A program made the position numbers and the translations under genes. From Shewanella psychrophila (lineage in GTDB: Bacteria > Pseudomonadota > Gammaproteobacteria > Enterobacterales > Shewanellaceae): DNA of 64,000 bases. A model generated the notes under the pieces. The model was not told the origin of the DNA. It worked only from the letters and a program-made list of their open reading frames with translations, and did no database searches. Shown here piece by piece: positions 8,411 through 16,697 of the stretch; position 1 is the stretch's first letter; every line of letters starts with the position of its first letter. Where the stretch lies: assembly GCF_002005305.1 (NCBI RefSeq), contig NZ_CP014782.1, positions 1 through 64,000 on the forward strand, given 5' to 3'.

Positions 8411-9103
8411 ATGTCACGCCAAGTTAAGGCTAAACTCTTTTTAGGTGTCGGCGTATTCATTATCGTCACTTTAGTGCTAACCAGTATTTCATTCATTTGG
8501 GTTAAGTCCAGTCCTCGGGTTAATTTACAACTGCAAAGTGCGAGCTTGCTACAAAAGCCGATTAAACTCTCAGATTTCACCTTAGTTAATCAACATAATC
8601 AATACTTTACTCAAACTGACTTACGCGGCCAGTGGCATATATTGGCCTATGGATATCTAAATTGCCCGGATGTATGCCCGGCAACTCTGCTCCTATTAAA
8701 TAGCCTGATGCTTAGTCTGCAAAAAAATCATCAATTTGAAGATGTTCAATTACTTTTCTATACCATAGATCCTAGTAGAGACTCGATTGAAAAATTGGCT
8801 GAGTATGTAGCGTTCTTTGGTGAAGATATAATAGGACTGAAGCCTGTTGAGGTTGAGTTATACGATGGAATGGCCAAGCGGTTCGAACAAGAATTAGGTA
8901 TAAGAGTCAAGATAAGCAGGCAGATGGAAGGAGAGGATATTTATCAGGTCGGTCATGGGGTCGCCATTTACCTTCTGGACCCCCAAGGTCGGCTCCACGC
9001 TGTGTTTGAACCGAGCCTAGATCCCTTCGGCAATCGTCATTTCAATAAAGATGATATCTATCATGATTATGTTTTGATCCGCAAAAATGCCGCTAGGATA
9101 TGA
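8411..9103 (+). CDS. SCO1/SenC/PrrC family copper chaperone
   Basis: 230 residues. One N-terminal membrane anchor (about 9-30) leads to a periplasmic thioredoxin-fold domain. The copper ligands are C85 and C89 in NCPDVCP and H182 in VGHG, and the TIDPSRDS motif is present. SCO proteins deliver copper to, or reduce, the CuA site of subunit II. It is the only assembly factor in this operon: no CtaG, CtaA, CtaB or SURF1 is seen, so heme A synthesis and CuB loading must come from genes elsewhere. Confidence 0.92.
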   Translation: MSRQVKAKLFLGVGVFIIVTLVLTSISFIWVKSSPRVNLQLQSASLLQKPIKLSDFTLVNQHNQYFTQTDLRGQWHILAYGYLNCPDVCPATLLLLNSLMLSLQKNHQFEDVQLLFYTIDPSRDSIEKLAEYVAFFGEDIIGLKPVEVELYDGMAKRFEQELGIRVKISRQMEGEDIYQVGHGVAIYLLDPQGRLHAVFEPSLDPFGNRHFNKDDIYHDYVLIRKNAARI

Positions 9104-9192
9104 GTACGTTATAGGTTGATAAGCCACAACTGAACATTGTTTGTGTTGTACTCAATGTTATATCAGTTATGGCTGAAACCTATATTAATCGC

Positions 9193-9912
9193 TTAGTTTT
9201 GTTGCTTCGTTGGAGCTATTTTTAAGTCTCGAATACACACAGATTGAGGAAGTTCTACGGCAAACTCTACTGCTGACGCTACATCATCTGCTGAAATAAC
9301 CCCACCGATAGATTCTTTCCAATCTTTATAATCTTTTTGTACTGCGGGGACAGAAATATGACTTACAAGTTCTGTTTCTGCTGCGCCTGGAGATATTTCA
9401 ATAACTCTTACATTATAAGGAGCCAACTCCCACCTAGTTGCTTCCGTTAAACCATGAACAGCATATTTTGTTGCACAATAGGCCGCATGAAATTCATATG
9501 TTTTTTGTCCGGCCAAGCTCGACATATTGACTATTGTGCCACTTTGACGTTTTTTCATTTTGGAAATAACAATTTCCATACCATTCAAAACACCTTTGAG
9601 GTTTACGTTTATCATGGCTTCCCACTCTTTAGGATCTTGAGAATCAAGCTCTGATAACAACATAATACCAGCGTTATTGATTAAAGTTTCTACTTCTCCG
9701 TAGATAGCTTCAGCTTCAATAATGGCATTTTTAAATCCTTCGGCATCACAAACATCAACAGCTTTACAAATAGTATTTGATAATTTTAAATCTTCCATAG
9801 GCTCTAGCCTACGTGCGATCAAGAGTAATGGATAATCAAGCGCATTTAAACGTCGAGCGATGGCTGAGCCAAAACCACTGCTAGCACCAGTGATTACAAC
9901 TAACTTTTTCAT
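9193..9912 (-). CDS. Short-chain dehydrogenase/reductase
   Basis: 239 residues, the standard length of classical SDRs. The nucleotide-binding GASSGFG (about 10-16), NNAG (about 90), the catalytic Ser in NMSSLAG and YCATK (Tyr-x3-Lys) are intact, so it is probably an active NAD(P)-dependent alcohol/ketone oxidoreductase of the YdfG-like group. The substrate cannot be told. Base composition is more AT-rich than the cox genes beside it. It lies next to a broken oxygenase gene and an IS remnant, which suggests the segment arrived by transfer. Confidence 0.85.
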   Translation of the reverse strand: MKKLVVITGASSGFGSAIARRLNALDYPLLLIARRLEPMEDLKLSNTICKAVDVCDAEGFKNAIIEAEAIYGEVETLINNAGIMLLSELDSQDPKEWEAMINVNLKGVLNGMEIVISKMKKRQSGTIVNMSSLAGQKTYEFHAAYCATKYAVHGLTEATRWELAPYNVRVIEISPGAAETELVSHISVPAVQKDYKDWKESIGGVISADDVASAVEFAVELPQSVCIRDLKIAPTKQQN

Positions 9913-9929
9913 TTAAGATCCTTATAAAA

Positions 9930-10292
9930 TTATTTGTTTACTTCTATCATAGGTTTTACTACTTGATCTAGTGTATCACCGAGGAAAAACGCTGCAGAAT
10001 AGCGTTTAGTCTTACTTGTTAACACTCTATGTTCAGTCGCTGGAAGTTGACCCCTTGTAAGCATTTCAAGTAATTGACCTATTTTAACAACAATTCCTTC
10101 TGGAATTGTTGGTACATCTTCCCAAATACCATCTACCCTAATTTGCAATCCTCCAACTTTATTTTGCAAAAGTAAAGTGAGTAAGCCTTCATTTTTATGT
10201 ACCCAACCCCTTGTAAACCCTTGGCTTCAGGGTAACTAATTGTAATTGTCCGAGCAAGTACATCTTCAGCTACTTTGATTGAACCATTATTT
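9930..10292 (-). pseudogene. 2OG-Fe(II) oxygenase (isopenicillin-N-synthase-like), C-terminal remnant
   Basis: The 79-residue frame at 9930-10169 (LQNKVGGLQIRVDGIWEDV... ATEHRVL) is the C-terminal half of a 2-oxoglutarate/Fe(II) dioxygenase. The same frame continues upstream without a start as GFTRGWVHKNEGLLTLLLQ, including the metal-ligand His; the expected HxD aspartate reads Asn here. Further upstream a TGA and a frame change (around 10215-10230) interrupt the match, and no N-terminal half is present. It is a decayed gene, probably delivered with the neighbouring SDR. Confidence 0.75.
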
Positions 10293-10322
10293 TAACGACT
10301 GACCATTACATCAGGAGTTAAC

Positions 10323-10440
10323 ATGGCTAAACGTTCTCATAAAGATTAGGGCCGCTTTGATAAAACAGCAGTCCGCTAGCAGTTTATCGATTACGGCTTT
10401 TTGTCGTAAAAATAAGTGTTGTCTCTCTATTGTCAGACCA
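10323..10440 (+). pseudogene. Remnant of an IS66-family accessory gene (tnpA-like)
   Basis: The start reads MAKRSHKD, then an extra base breaks the frame (TAGGGCC where TGGGCC is expected); the shifted frame continues AALIKQQSASSLSITAFC and then RKNK before decaying. This is the beginning of the small helix-turn-helix ORF found in IS66-type elements. No large transposase follows. Family assignment is from remembered sequence pattern. Confidence 0.55.
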
Positions 10441-10477
10441 TCATAGATCACAGTAAAAAATGATAAACAAAACAGGG

Positions 10478-10510
10478 CGGGATCTTTTTATTTAAAAGAT
10501 ATCCCGTTTT
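10478..10510. terminator. Hairpin, probable bidirectional terminator
   Basis: CGGGAT-CTTTT / AAAAG-(AT)-ATCCCG stem (10478-10506) with a T run on the plus-strand side. It lies just downstream of the minus-strand exporter gene. Confidence 0.6.
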
Positions 10511-10523
10511 TATAGAGAGAGTA

Positions 10524-11198
10524 CTAGCCCATGGCCTGAACTTGAGAGCCCAGTAACAAGATGGCTAAGGCGAAGAATATCATGCCCATAAACTTATTCT
10601 GATTAGCCCTGAACTTGTCATTTTTCAATAGTGACTTACCCAAAGTACCCACCATTAACACCAGTAATAAGTTAAACAATAATCCCATCACATTGAGTAG
10701 CAGGCCTAGAGCCAGCATCTGCTCGCCTGATGTTGCCGTTAGCTGAGGTGAAACAAATTGAGGCAGGAAGAGCACAAAGAAGAGTAAGGCCTTAGGGTTT
10801 AACAGGCAGCAGAATGCCGCGCGTCGGTATAGCACCTTAGCTAGCCCAGATTGCTGGGTTATTTCCGGTGTATCAGCAGGTCCACTACGCATGCAATCCC
10901 AACCCATCTTCATTAGATAAGATCCGCCTAAGATGCGTAGCACCTGCAAAGCCATAGGATTCATGGCAATCAATGCCGACACGCCCATAGCTGCAAGTAG
11001 TGTCAGTATTAAGCCTGAAGTCGCATTGCCCAGGCTGGCAAATATACCGACTTTTTTGCCATAGCTTAAACTAGAGCTCGCAATCAGTAACATGTCGGGG
11101 CCCGGTATAAGGAGTAGGGCGATAATGGTAGTCAAATATAGCGGGAGTATAGCGAGATCGATCATCATAAATGCATAGGTTGGAACAGACGGCGGCAT
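10524..11198 (-). CDS. LysE/RhtB family amino-acid exporter
   Basis: 224 residues with about six membrane helices. The family signature IPGPDMLLI follows the first helix, then SYGKKVGIFASLGNATSG, the LRILGGSYLMKMGWD segment and FLLNPKALLFF-like C-LLNPKALLFFVLFLPQF. These proteins export amino acids or homoserine lactone-like metabolites. ATG 11198 has AGAGGT just upstream; ATG 11168/11165 would give a more typical N-terminus but has no clear ribosome site. Substrate cannot be inferred. Confidence 0.88.
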   Translation of the reverse strand: MPPSVPTYAFMMIDLAILPLYLTTIIALLLIPGPDMLLIASSSLSYGKKVGIFASLGNATSGLILTLLAAMGVSALIAMNPMALQVLRILGGSYLMKMGWDCMRSGPADTPEITQQSGLAKVLYRRAAFCCLLNPKALLFFVLFLPQFVSPQLTATSGEQMLALGLLLNVMGLLFNLLLVLMVGTLGKSLLKNDKFRANQNKFMGMIFFALAILLLGSQVQAMG

Positions 11199-12059
11199 TC
11201 TACCTCTATCAGGACCTATCGGCAGTAGTTTATCTGTGGCTTTTGAGAACTCTTAGCTATTAAAACTACGTACAACTGAGATATTTGAACTAGGTCTAGG
11301 TTTACTACTGAGTGGTGTTTCTTGTAAAGCGCCTAAGATTAATAGCGTCATATTTTTGTCAAAGTGGCTTAAACACTGGCTTACATAGGATTCGCAGGGT
11401 TGTTTTTTTATAGTTTTTTATTCAGTAACTATATTTTTTGGTTATAAATATTGCGATTTTTCAGGTACCAGTAGAAAAGTGCTTTAATTTACAGTGATAC
11501 TTTATTGGTTAGTTAATTTGATTTTTACGGCTTTGTTTACTAGCAGGCAATATTGGATTCAAATGAACATACTCACAATGACTAGGTCACTAGCTATTTG
11601 ATATTAGCGTTATGGAAAACAGCTAACTGATTATTTGTATTGATTAAATATCATTCACTTCTATTTACTTTGGTTTGTTATGAGCATCGCTATAAATTTT
11701 ATATTCGTAAATGACTGGCCTGGATAATCTATAAAAAGACGCGTCATATATTAGTTCATTTCTTCTAAAATCCACATTTAGCACCTGCTTGTTAAGTGTT
11801 CAATAAAATGACGATAAGTAAGATGTTTGACGCAACTAACAGTCAGTCAAAACTAAAAAAGTGCTGATAAAACAGACAACATCTTGACAGTATCCGCTGT
11901 ATTAAATTTACTCTAAAATGATTTGTATTATCTCGTTACCATTATAAAACATCGGCTTTATAGTCTGTTTTTAGCCATGATATTGGTTAACCATTTCTCG
12001 AGTCATGTCGTGAACCACTTCATTATTAATTTCACGCAATAGGTGAATAAAGAGTCCTT
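11199..12059. other. Long AT-rich intergenic region
   Basis: About 860 bp without a convincing gene, RNA or repeat on either strand. A TTGACA hexamer at 11884-11889 could be a -35 element for the small gene at 12060, but the -10 match at 17-bp spacing is poor. Confidence 0.5.
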
Positions 12060-12260
12060 ATGTTACGTTATATTTTATCAGCCATAATCCTCTACGCATT
12101 CTGGTTAACTTACCAAGATGCATCGGAATACTTTGATGAGCAGTCACTCAATGAAGTCGAACTGGCTCAGGCTGAAGTTACAGTAAAATTAGCCAAGCAA
12201 GCGGCTCTGCTGGAGGAGACCAGGCGTTATAGCCAGATTGAAGATCTTGGCAGTGAGTAA
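12060..12260 (+). CDS. Small putative membrane-anchored protein
   Basis: 66 residues: one N-terminal hydrophobic helix (about 4-19) followed by an acidic/amphipathic, coiled-coil-like tail rich in Glu, Ala and Leu (NEVELAQAEVTVKLAKQAAL). AAAGAG lies 6-10 bp before the ATG. No function can be assigned. It could be a single-pass inner-membrane small protein; its position at the edge of the repeat-rich island leaves some doubt that it is expressed. Confidence 0.5.
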   Translation: MLRYILSAIILYAFWLTYQDASEYFDEQSLNEVELAQAEVTVKLAKQAALLEETRRYSQIEDLGSE

Positions 12261-12278
12261 GCCGATTATCGACCAAAA

Positions 12279-12575
12279 AATTTGGGTCCTTGTTGGTTCA
12301 CAAGGTTGAAAGAACTTATTGGTTAGGTTTAGGGTTTGTTTGGCAGATTTTGTGTTTGGTTGGTTTATGGGAGAGCATAGCTTCATTTAAGTTTATAACC
12401 TGCGGTTCGCTGAATATGCAGATACTTCTGCGAGACGCCGGCTCTTGATTTCATAAGAGTTGTCCTTATAGGCTCTGCCAAAACTTCCTTGTTTTGGAAG
12501 CTCGCTGCCGCATCTACACCTGTTGGTAAAGCAAAACGTTATATCTTCGGTTTATCAGCCTTCATAACCATGCAG
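12279..12575 (+). repeat. Hairpin-rich dispersed repeat, copy R1
   Basis: First of seven related intergenic repeats in this window. It contains the hairpin CCTTGT-TGGTTC-ACAAGG (12288-12305), the block ACTTCTGCGAGACGCC, a CTCTT/AAGAG hairpin (12442-12459), the hairpin CCAAAAC-TTCCTT-GTTTTGG (12478-12497) and the family signature GCCGCATCTACACC. No coding potential is visible. Confidence 0.8.
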
Positions 12576-12639
12576 ACTTAGGGCTTTTCTCCCTCTTTTA
12601 CAATTCTATGAAGTGTTCGATGTAGTATCTGAGAAAACA

Positions 12640-12840
12640 TCTGATGTGAATGGTCTTGTATGTTCCAGACATACATAAGACACTTTATAGGTAAGGTTCA
12701 CAAATGCCGTGGTGACAGGTCAATGATATTCCCTTCATCATAATGACATTTCCCATATCCATATGGGAAATGTCATAGAACTGCCTTGTTTTTGCCTACC
12801 TACACCGGGTATTTAAAAGGAGTGCGTTTCTTCGATTAAA
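12640..12840 (+). repeat. Hairpin-rich dispersed repeat, copy R2
   Basis: Contains a hairpin GTATGT-TCCAG-ACATAC (12658-12674) extended by GTCTT/AAGAC outside a 2-base bulge (12653-12681), and a perfect palindrome with 16-bp arms (ATGACATTTCCCATAT at 12743-12758 and its complement at 12761-12776, separated by CC). It ends with the family terminus GTTTCTTCGATT near 12835. Related to copy R3. Confidence 0.75.
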
Positions 12841-13027
12841 TGATTTATCTCCTCCATTATTTTTCTATTTACCCTTCATATAAGCCTTGGTTAATTCTAT
12901 TTTGAAATTGTGTGCTGTGTGGGTCATATTGATGGCTGTGTATTTGAAAGTGGCATATGAGTAAAAGGTTTATGAAAGGGATGAAGAGGGTGACTGTCTT
13001 GAATAACACCGTCAGTGGTGGGGAGTT

Positions 13028-14242
13028 ATGACGAGTCCGTATTCTGCTCAGGAGTGGTTGCAGCTAAATCTACAGCAGCAAGGGTTATTAAAGTCTGCTA
13101 GCTCGGTGAGTGAGGCTATTGAGCGGCTGAGCTATGTGCAGATAGACTCTATTAACGTGGTGGAGCGGGCACATCATCATGTGCTGCATAATCGAATACC
13201 TGAGTATCAAGCCTCTCAATTGGATTTGGCTATGACTAATAAGGAGATATTTGAGTATTGGTCTCACGCTGCGGCTTATTTGCCTATGTCCGATTACCGT
13301 TACAGCTTGTACCACAAAACACACCTAAAGCAGGGGGGTAAGCATTGGTTTGAACCTGAGCATAAAGTCATGCGTGAGGTAAAAGCCAAGATCACCGCCG
13401 AAGGGCCGTTGAAGGCTAGCCATTTTGCTTCTACTTCGACTGGCACTAGCACCGGATGGTGGGACTGGAAACCGGCTAAGCGGGCTCTGGAGCAGTTATT
13501 TATGCAAGGCGAGCTCATGGTGGCTCACCGGGATAAATTTCAGAAGGTGTACGATTTAACCGAACGTGTGTTGCCATCCAATGTCGACAATCAATTACCT
13601 GATGAAACTGAGTTCGCCCGCTACCTTATCCATCGCTATTTAAGTGCCCACGGTTTCGGCACTATTCAGCAGATCTTCTACCTACGTAAAAACATCAAAG
13701 CTATTTTAGTTAAGACACTGAATGAGATGTGCCTCGCCGGAGAGCTAGCCCGCTTCTCTGAATCCGGGCAGGAGTATTTTTACTTTGCTGAACAGCAGCC
13801 ATTAACCCCAGTGCCAAATCGTGTCTGGTTACTCAATCCCTTCGATAACCTGGTTATCCAGAGGCAGAGATTAAAACACTGGTTCGGATTTGATTATCAG
13901 ATAGAGGTATATGTCCCGGCAGCTAAGCGCCGCTATGGCTACTACTCGTTACCCATATTATGGCGAGATCGCTTTGTTGGTCGAGTAGATGTAAAGGCTG
14001 AACGGAAACAGGGCTTGCTGTTACTCCAGCAATTAACCATTGAGGAACAGGCTTTTTCTTCTAATTCTAAATGCAGTACAGGCTCCAGTAGTAGCTCAAG
14101 AGCATATGAGTCAGAGCTTGAGCAGTTTGTTGCAGCGTTAGCGCTAGCGATAAATGAATATGCCAGATTTAATAACTGCCAGCAGTGGAAATTGGTTAAA
14201 TCCAATCATAAAGGGGTGGCAGACTTGTTGGTTAACAAGTAA
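13028..14242 (+). CDS. YcaQ/AlkX-like winged-helix DNA glycosylase
   Basis: 404 residues of the HTH_42 (AlkZ/YcaQ) family, which unhook interstrand crosslinks or remove bulky alkyl adducts. The catalytic QxD motif is Q38-I39-D40 (SYVQIDSINVVERAHHH), the marker of the YcaQ branch. Three winged-helix modules and the central LLNPFDNLVIQRQRLKHWFGFDY block follow, then YGYYSLPILWRDRFVGRVDVKAER. ATG 13028 has GGGGAG upstream. A Ser-rich stretch near residue 350 is unusual. It is flanked on both sides by copies of the hairpin repeat. Confidence 0.85.
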   Translation: MTSPYSAQEWLQLNLQQQGLLKSASSVSEAIERLSYVQIDSINVVERAHHHVLHNRIPEYQASQLDLAMTNKEIFEYWSHAAAYLPMSDYRYSLYHKTHLKQGGKHWFEPEHKVMREVKAKITAEGPLKASHFASTSTGTSTGWWDWKPAKRALEQLFMQGELMVAHRDKFQKVYDLTERVLPSNVDNQLPDETEFARYLIHRYLSAHGFGTIQQIFYLRKNIKAILVKTLNEMCLAGELARFSESGQEYFYFAEQQPLTPVPNRVWLLNPFDNLVIQRQRLKHWFGFDYQIEVYVPAAKRRYGYYSLPILWRDRFVGRVDVKAERKQGLLLLQQLTIEEQAFSSNSKCSTGSSSSSRAYESELEQFVAALALAINEYARFNNCQQWKLVKSNHKGVADLLVNK

Positions 14243-14289
14243 TTTATTCGCTTGAACGATGAAGCTATTTCATCGTTTTAATTAACCCG

Positions 14290-14500
14290 TTATGGTGTTT
14301 GAGCGTGTGATGGGGAACCATGGCCTTCATTGTGTTAATCGCCTCCAGCAAGTGCTGTATATGGTCTTGCATGTTCCCTGCATGCATAAGACATTTCCAA
14401 TATCCTTAGGGTCAGGTGTCACAGAACGGCCGCATTTTGGAAACTCGCAGCCGTATCTACACTGGATCTGTAACAGAAGTGTGTTTCTTCGATTTATCTG
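14290..14500 (+). repeat. Hairpin-rich dispersed repeat, copy R3
   Basis: Contains GTTAATCGCCTCCAGC, a hairpin GCATGT-TCCCT-GCATGC (14369-14385) extended by GTCTT/AAGAC across a 2-base bulge, and the signature CTCGCAGCCGTATCTACAC with terminus GTGTTTCTTCGATT. The hairpin differs from that of R2 by paired changes that keep the pairing. Confidence 0.78.
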
Positions 14501-14601
14501 TGCGGTGTTCAATATTCAAGTGCACAATTATTACTTGGGGGTTTTAGTCTTCACTTTTGTTACTCTATAAGGCTAAATCACCTCTTAGCCTTGAATGTAA
14601 T

Positions 14602-15543
14602 ATGAAATTAGATGAGATAATTACCACCCTGAGTCGTGGCGACCTAACTGAACTTCCGGTTGATGCCTTGTTGGCGGCTAGAGATCAATGGTCTGAGCTA
14701 CTGCCTGTGATAGACGATTTGATGCAGCAGTTTATTGCTAAAGAGGCGTTGACCGATCCTGAGTCCAATCTGCTCTTCTTTGGCATCTGTCTGATTATCG
14801 ACCGTAAGCAGTTTAGTTGTTTTGACTCCTTGATATATCTTACTAATAAAGATGACTGTAATGCGCCACTAGATAAACTTCTTGGTGATTTCATCGCTTC
14901 AGATCTATCTACTGCTTACTATATTTTGGCCCAAGGTAAGCCTGAGCAACTAGGTTACTTAGTTAGCTCTGATCAAGCAGGTGAACTGGTTAAGATGGCC
15001 GCGTTAAGCGCGCTGTTCTCTCAATTACATACTGGCCAAATTGATAGAGAAACACTTAATCACAGCATTCAAGGTTTTATCGATAGTCTCGTTAAAAATA
15101 ATCACTCCATAGCCCTATTTGAATTGATTAACCTGTTAATTTCGAATCAGTTTAATCAGTATCACAGCCAGTTTGTTGGTTATGTAGAGAGTAAAGTGAT
15201 TGATGAAGGTCCAGCTGAAAATCAGTGCATTATCGATTGGGATAATCAATCTATAGGTTATTCAGAGTGGGAAAGTGGCCTAATAAGCGGTGAGTATGAT
15301 GTGATTGATTCACTTAGCCAATGGGCAGGTTTCAATGCCGAGTCTGAGATGAATGATGAGGAGTTGCTGGCCATCTTCGGTGAGATGATGGAAAGCTCTG
15401 ATGAACTTGGTTATATAGATAGCGAAAACTTTCCAGAGATGGGGGATATTCAGCTACCTTTTATCGCCGATATCCAAGCAGGCCGTAACGACCCTTGCCC
15501 CTGTGGCAGTGGTAAGAAGTACAAGAAGTGTTGTTTAAATTAG
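14602..15543 (+). CDS. SEC-C zinc-motif protein of unknown function
   Basis: 313 residues from ATG 14602 (the longer frame back to 14557 is unlikely). The body is helical and acidic, resembling the DUF1186/UPF0149-like repeats found ahead of SEC-C tails. The C-terminus is a complete SEC-C motif, GRNDPCPCGSGKKYKKCC, which binds zinc and in SecA contacts SecB and ribosomes. The role is unknown; proteins of this type are common in gammaproteobacteria as cytosolic factors. It ends 10 bp before the yoeB gene on the other strand. Confidence 0.75.
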   Translation: MKLDEIITTLSRGDLTELPVDALLAARDQWSELLPVIDDLMQQFIAKEALTDPESNLLFFGICLIIDRKQFSCFDSLIYLTNKDDCNAPLDKLLGDFIASDLSTAYYILAQGKPEQLGYLVSSDQAGELVKMAALSALFSQLHTGQIDRETLNHSIQGFIDSLVKNNHSIALFELINLLISNQFNQYHSQFVGYVESKVIDEGPAENQCIIDWDNQSIGYSEWESGLISGEYDVIDSLSQWAGFNAESEMNDEELLAIFGEMMESSDELGYIDSENFPEMGDIQLPFIADIQAGRNDPCPCGSGKKYKKCCLN

Positions 15544-15553
15544 TTTGTATACT

Positions 15554-15814
15554 TTAGGAAGAGTAGTGATAGCGTACGGCAACGATCGTTAACTTATCCT
15601 GAGTCGCCTTATAAACTAAACGATGTTCATCGGTGATCCGTCTAGACCAATAACCAGAAAGGTTCTCTTTTAACCTTTCTGGTTTGCCGATACCTTCAAA
15701 AGGTGTCCTTTGGCAATCTTTAATAAGCAGGTTAATTCGTTTCAATGTTTTTTTATCTTGTTGTTGCCAATAAAGGTAATCATTCCAGGCGTTATCAGAG
15801 AAGAGAATATTCAT
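15554..15814 (-). CDS. yoeB: YoeB-type mRNA interferase toxin
   Basis: 86 residues, the normal Txe/YoeB length. The motifs WNDYLYWQQQDKK, the basic/GKPE loop (GIGKPERLKENLSGYWSRRI) and the end DEHRLVYK...VRYHY carry the catalytic Glu, Arg, His and the terminal Tyr of the family. YoeB binds the ribosomal A site and cleaves mRNA. Its start codon overlaps the antitoxin stop by one base (TAATG), so the pair is translationally coupled. Confidence 0.93.
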   Translation of the reverse strand: MNILFSDNAWNDYLYWQQQDKKTLKRINLLIKDCQRTPFEGIGKPERLKENLSGYWSRRITDEHRLVYKATQDKLTIVAVRYHYSS

Positions 15815-16065
15815 TAATCCAGTAACTCACGCTCTTGAGCTTGGCCATCTTCAACCTGCTTTATAGAATCTAGCAGATGCTTTGCATTTACTGGGTTTGA
15901 AAGTAAGTAGATAGTTTCTTTCCAGCTATTGAACTCTGACTCTGAAAACATGACAACATTTTCAGCACCTCTACGGTGGATCACCGCAGGTTCGCAGTCG
16001 TTGACCACGCTGTCACAGACCGATTTAAGGTTACTTCTAACCTCGGTAAAACTATAAACACTCAT
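15814..16065 (-). CDS. yefM: YefM/Phd-type antitoxin
   Basis: 83 residues from the second ATG at 16065 (an alternative start at 16071 adds two residues). The N-terminal Phd/YefM DNA-binding domain is clear (SVYSFTEVRSNLKSVCDSV, then EPAVIHRRGAENVVMFSE) and the C-terminal half is the toxin-neutralising helix. It represses its own promoter alone and with YoeB. TGTAC-containing sites lie directly upstream. Confidence 0.93.
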   Translation of the reverse strand: MSVYSFTEVRSNLKSVCDSVVNDCEPAVIHRRGAENVVMFSESEFNSWKETIYLLSNPVNAKHLLDSIKQVEDGQAQERELLD

Positions 16066-16075
16066 AAACACCTCT

Positions 16076-16136
16076 ACATGTACGTTAATGAGTACAGTTT
16101 AGTTTAAATGTGTTAGTTGTACAAGATTAAGTACAA
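16076..16136 (-). promoter_or_regulatory. Probable YefM operator cluster
   Basis: Four TGTAC-type motifs lie just upstream of yefM: TACATGTA (16076-16083), GTACAG (about 16092), the palindrome TTGTACAA (16117-16124) and GTACAA (16131-16136). The E. coli yefM-yoeB operator uses TGTACA cores. Confidence 0.65.
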
Positions 16137-16138
16137 GT

Positions 16139-16381
16139 GTGGGGCCTTGTAGATTCACAAGGTTGAAGGAGTTTTTTGGGTTCATTTGGCTTTACTTCTG
16201 TTTGGTGGATTGAAGGTAATCGTACCTTCATTGCTACTTATCACCTCCGGTGAGGGATGTGCAGACACTTCTGCGAGACGCCGCAAGCACATCCCTGTGG
16301 GCTCTGCCAAAACATCCTTGTTTTGGAAGCTCGCAGCCGCATCTACACCTTGTCTCTAAAAGGCAGTGTTTCTTCGACTTA
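16139..16381 (+). repeat. Hairpin-rich dispersed repeat, copy R4
   Basis: The clearest full copy. In order: hairpin CCTTGT-AGATTC-ACAAGG (16145-16162); TTGGGTTCATTTGGCT; GTGCAGACACTTCTGCGAGA; hairpin CAC-ATCCCT-GTG (16288-16299); hairpin CCAAAAC-ATCCTT-GTTTTGG (16307-16326); signature CTCGCAGCCGCATCTACACC; terminus GTGTTTCTTCGA. Confidence 0.82.
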
Positions 16382-16651
16382 GGTTGACTCTAGACAGATC
16401 ATAGCGTTGGAATATTTTTGATGACCGATAAATAGCTTGTTCGCTTCTGCTTCGGCCATTAACCAATGTTGCGATTGGGAGTGGGGAGCATGATTGTTAT
16501 GGGCTTCTGAACACTCAATAGGGTCTAAGGTGTTTTGTTGGAAGTACGCGATGGCGAGTTCTAATCCTTCATCAACTAACCAGTCTGGTACATCACCAAT
16601 GCCATAAGCATCGAGAGTCGTATTTCCCAGTAAATATATGCTCCAGGGATA
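16379..16651 (-). pseudogene. 5'-truncated gene fragment downstream of the methyltransferase
   Basis: An open minus-strand frame of about 90 codons without any start codon: it begins after an in-frame TAA at 16652-16654 and reads YPWSIYLLGNTTLDAYGIGD, then VPDWLVDEGLELAIAYFQQN, and ends EST at a TAA (16379-16381). The composition is protein-like and the frame is long, so it is probably the 3' end of a lost gene, now joined to repeat R4 at its stop codon. I do not recognise the family. Confidence 0.55.
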
Positions 16652-16697
16652 TTAGTTACCGCTAATTATCCTCGGAGATAGGCCGCTAAACCACGGA

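Noticed and set aside
12189..12386. 65-codon minus-strand frame overlapping the small gene at 12060
   Set aside because: It runs through repeat R1 and has no start signal.
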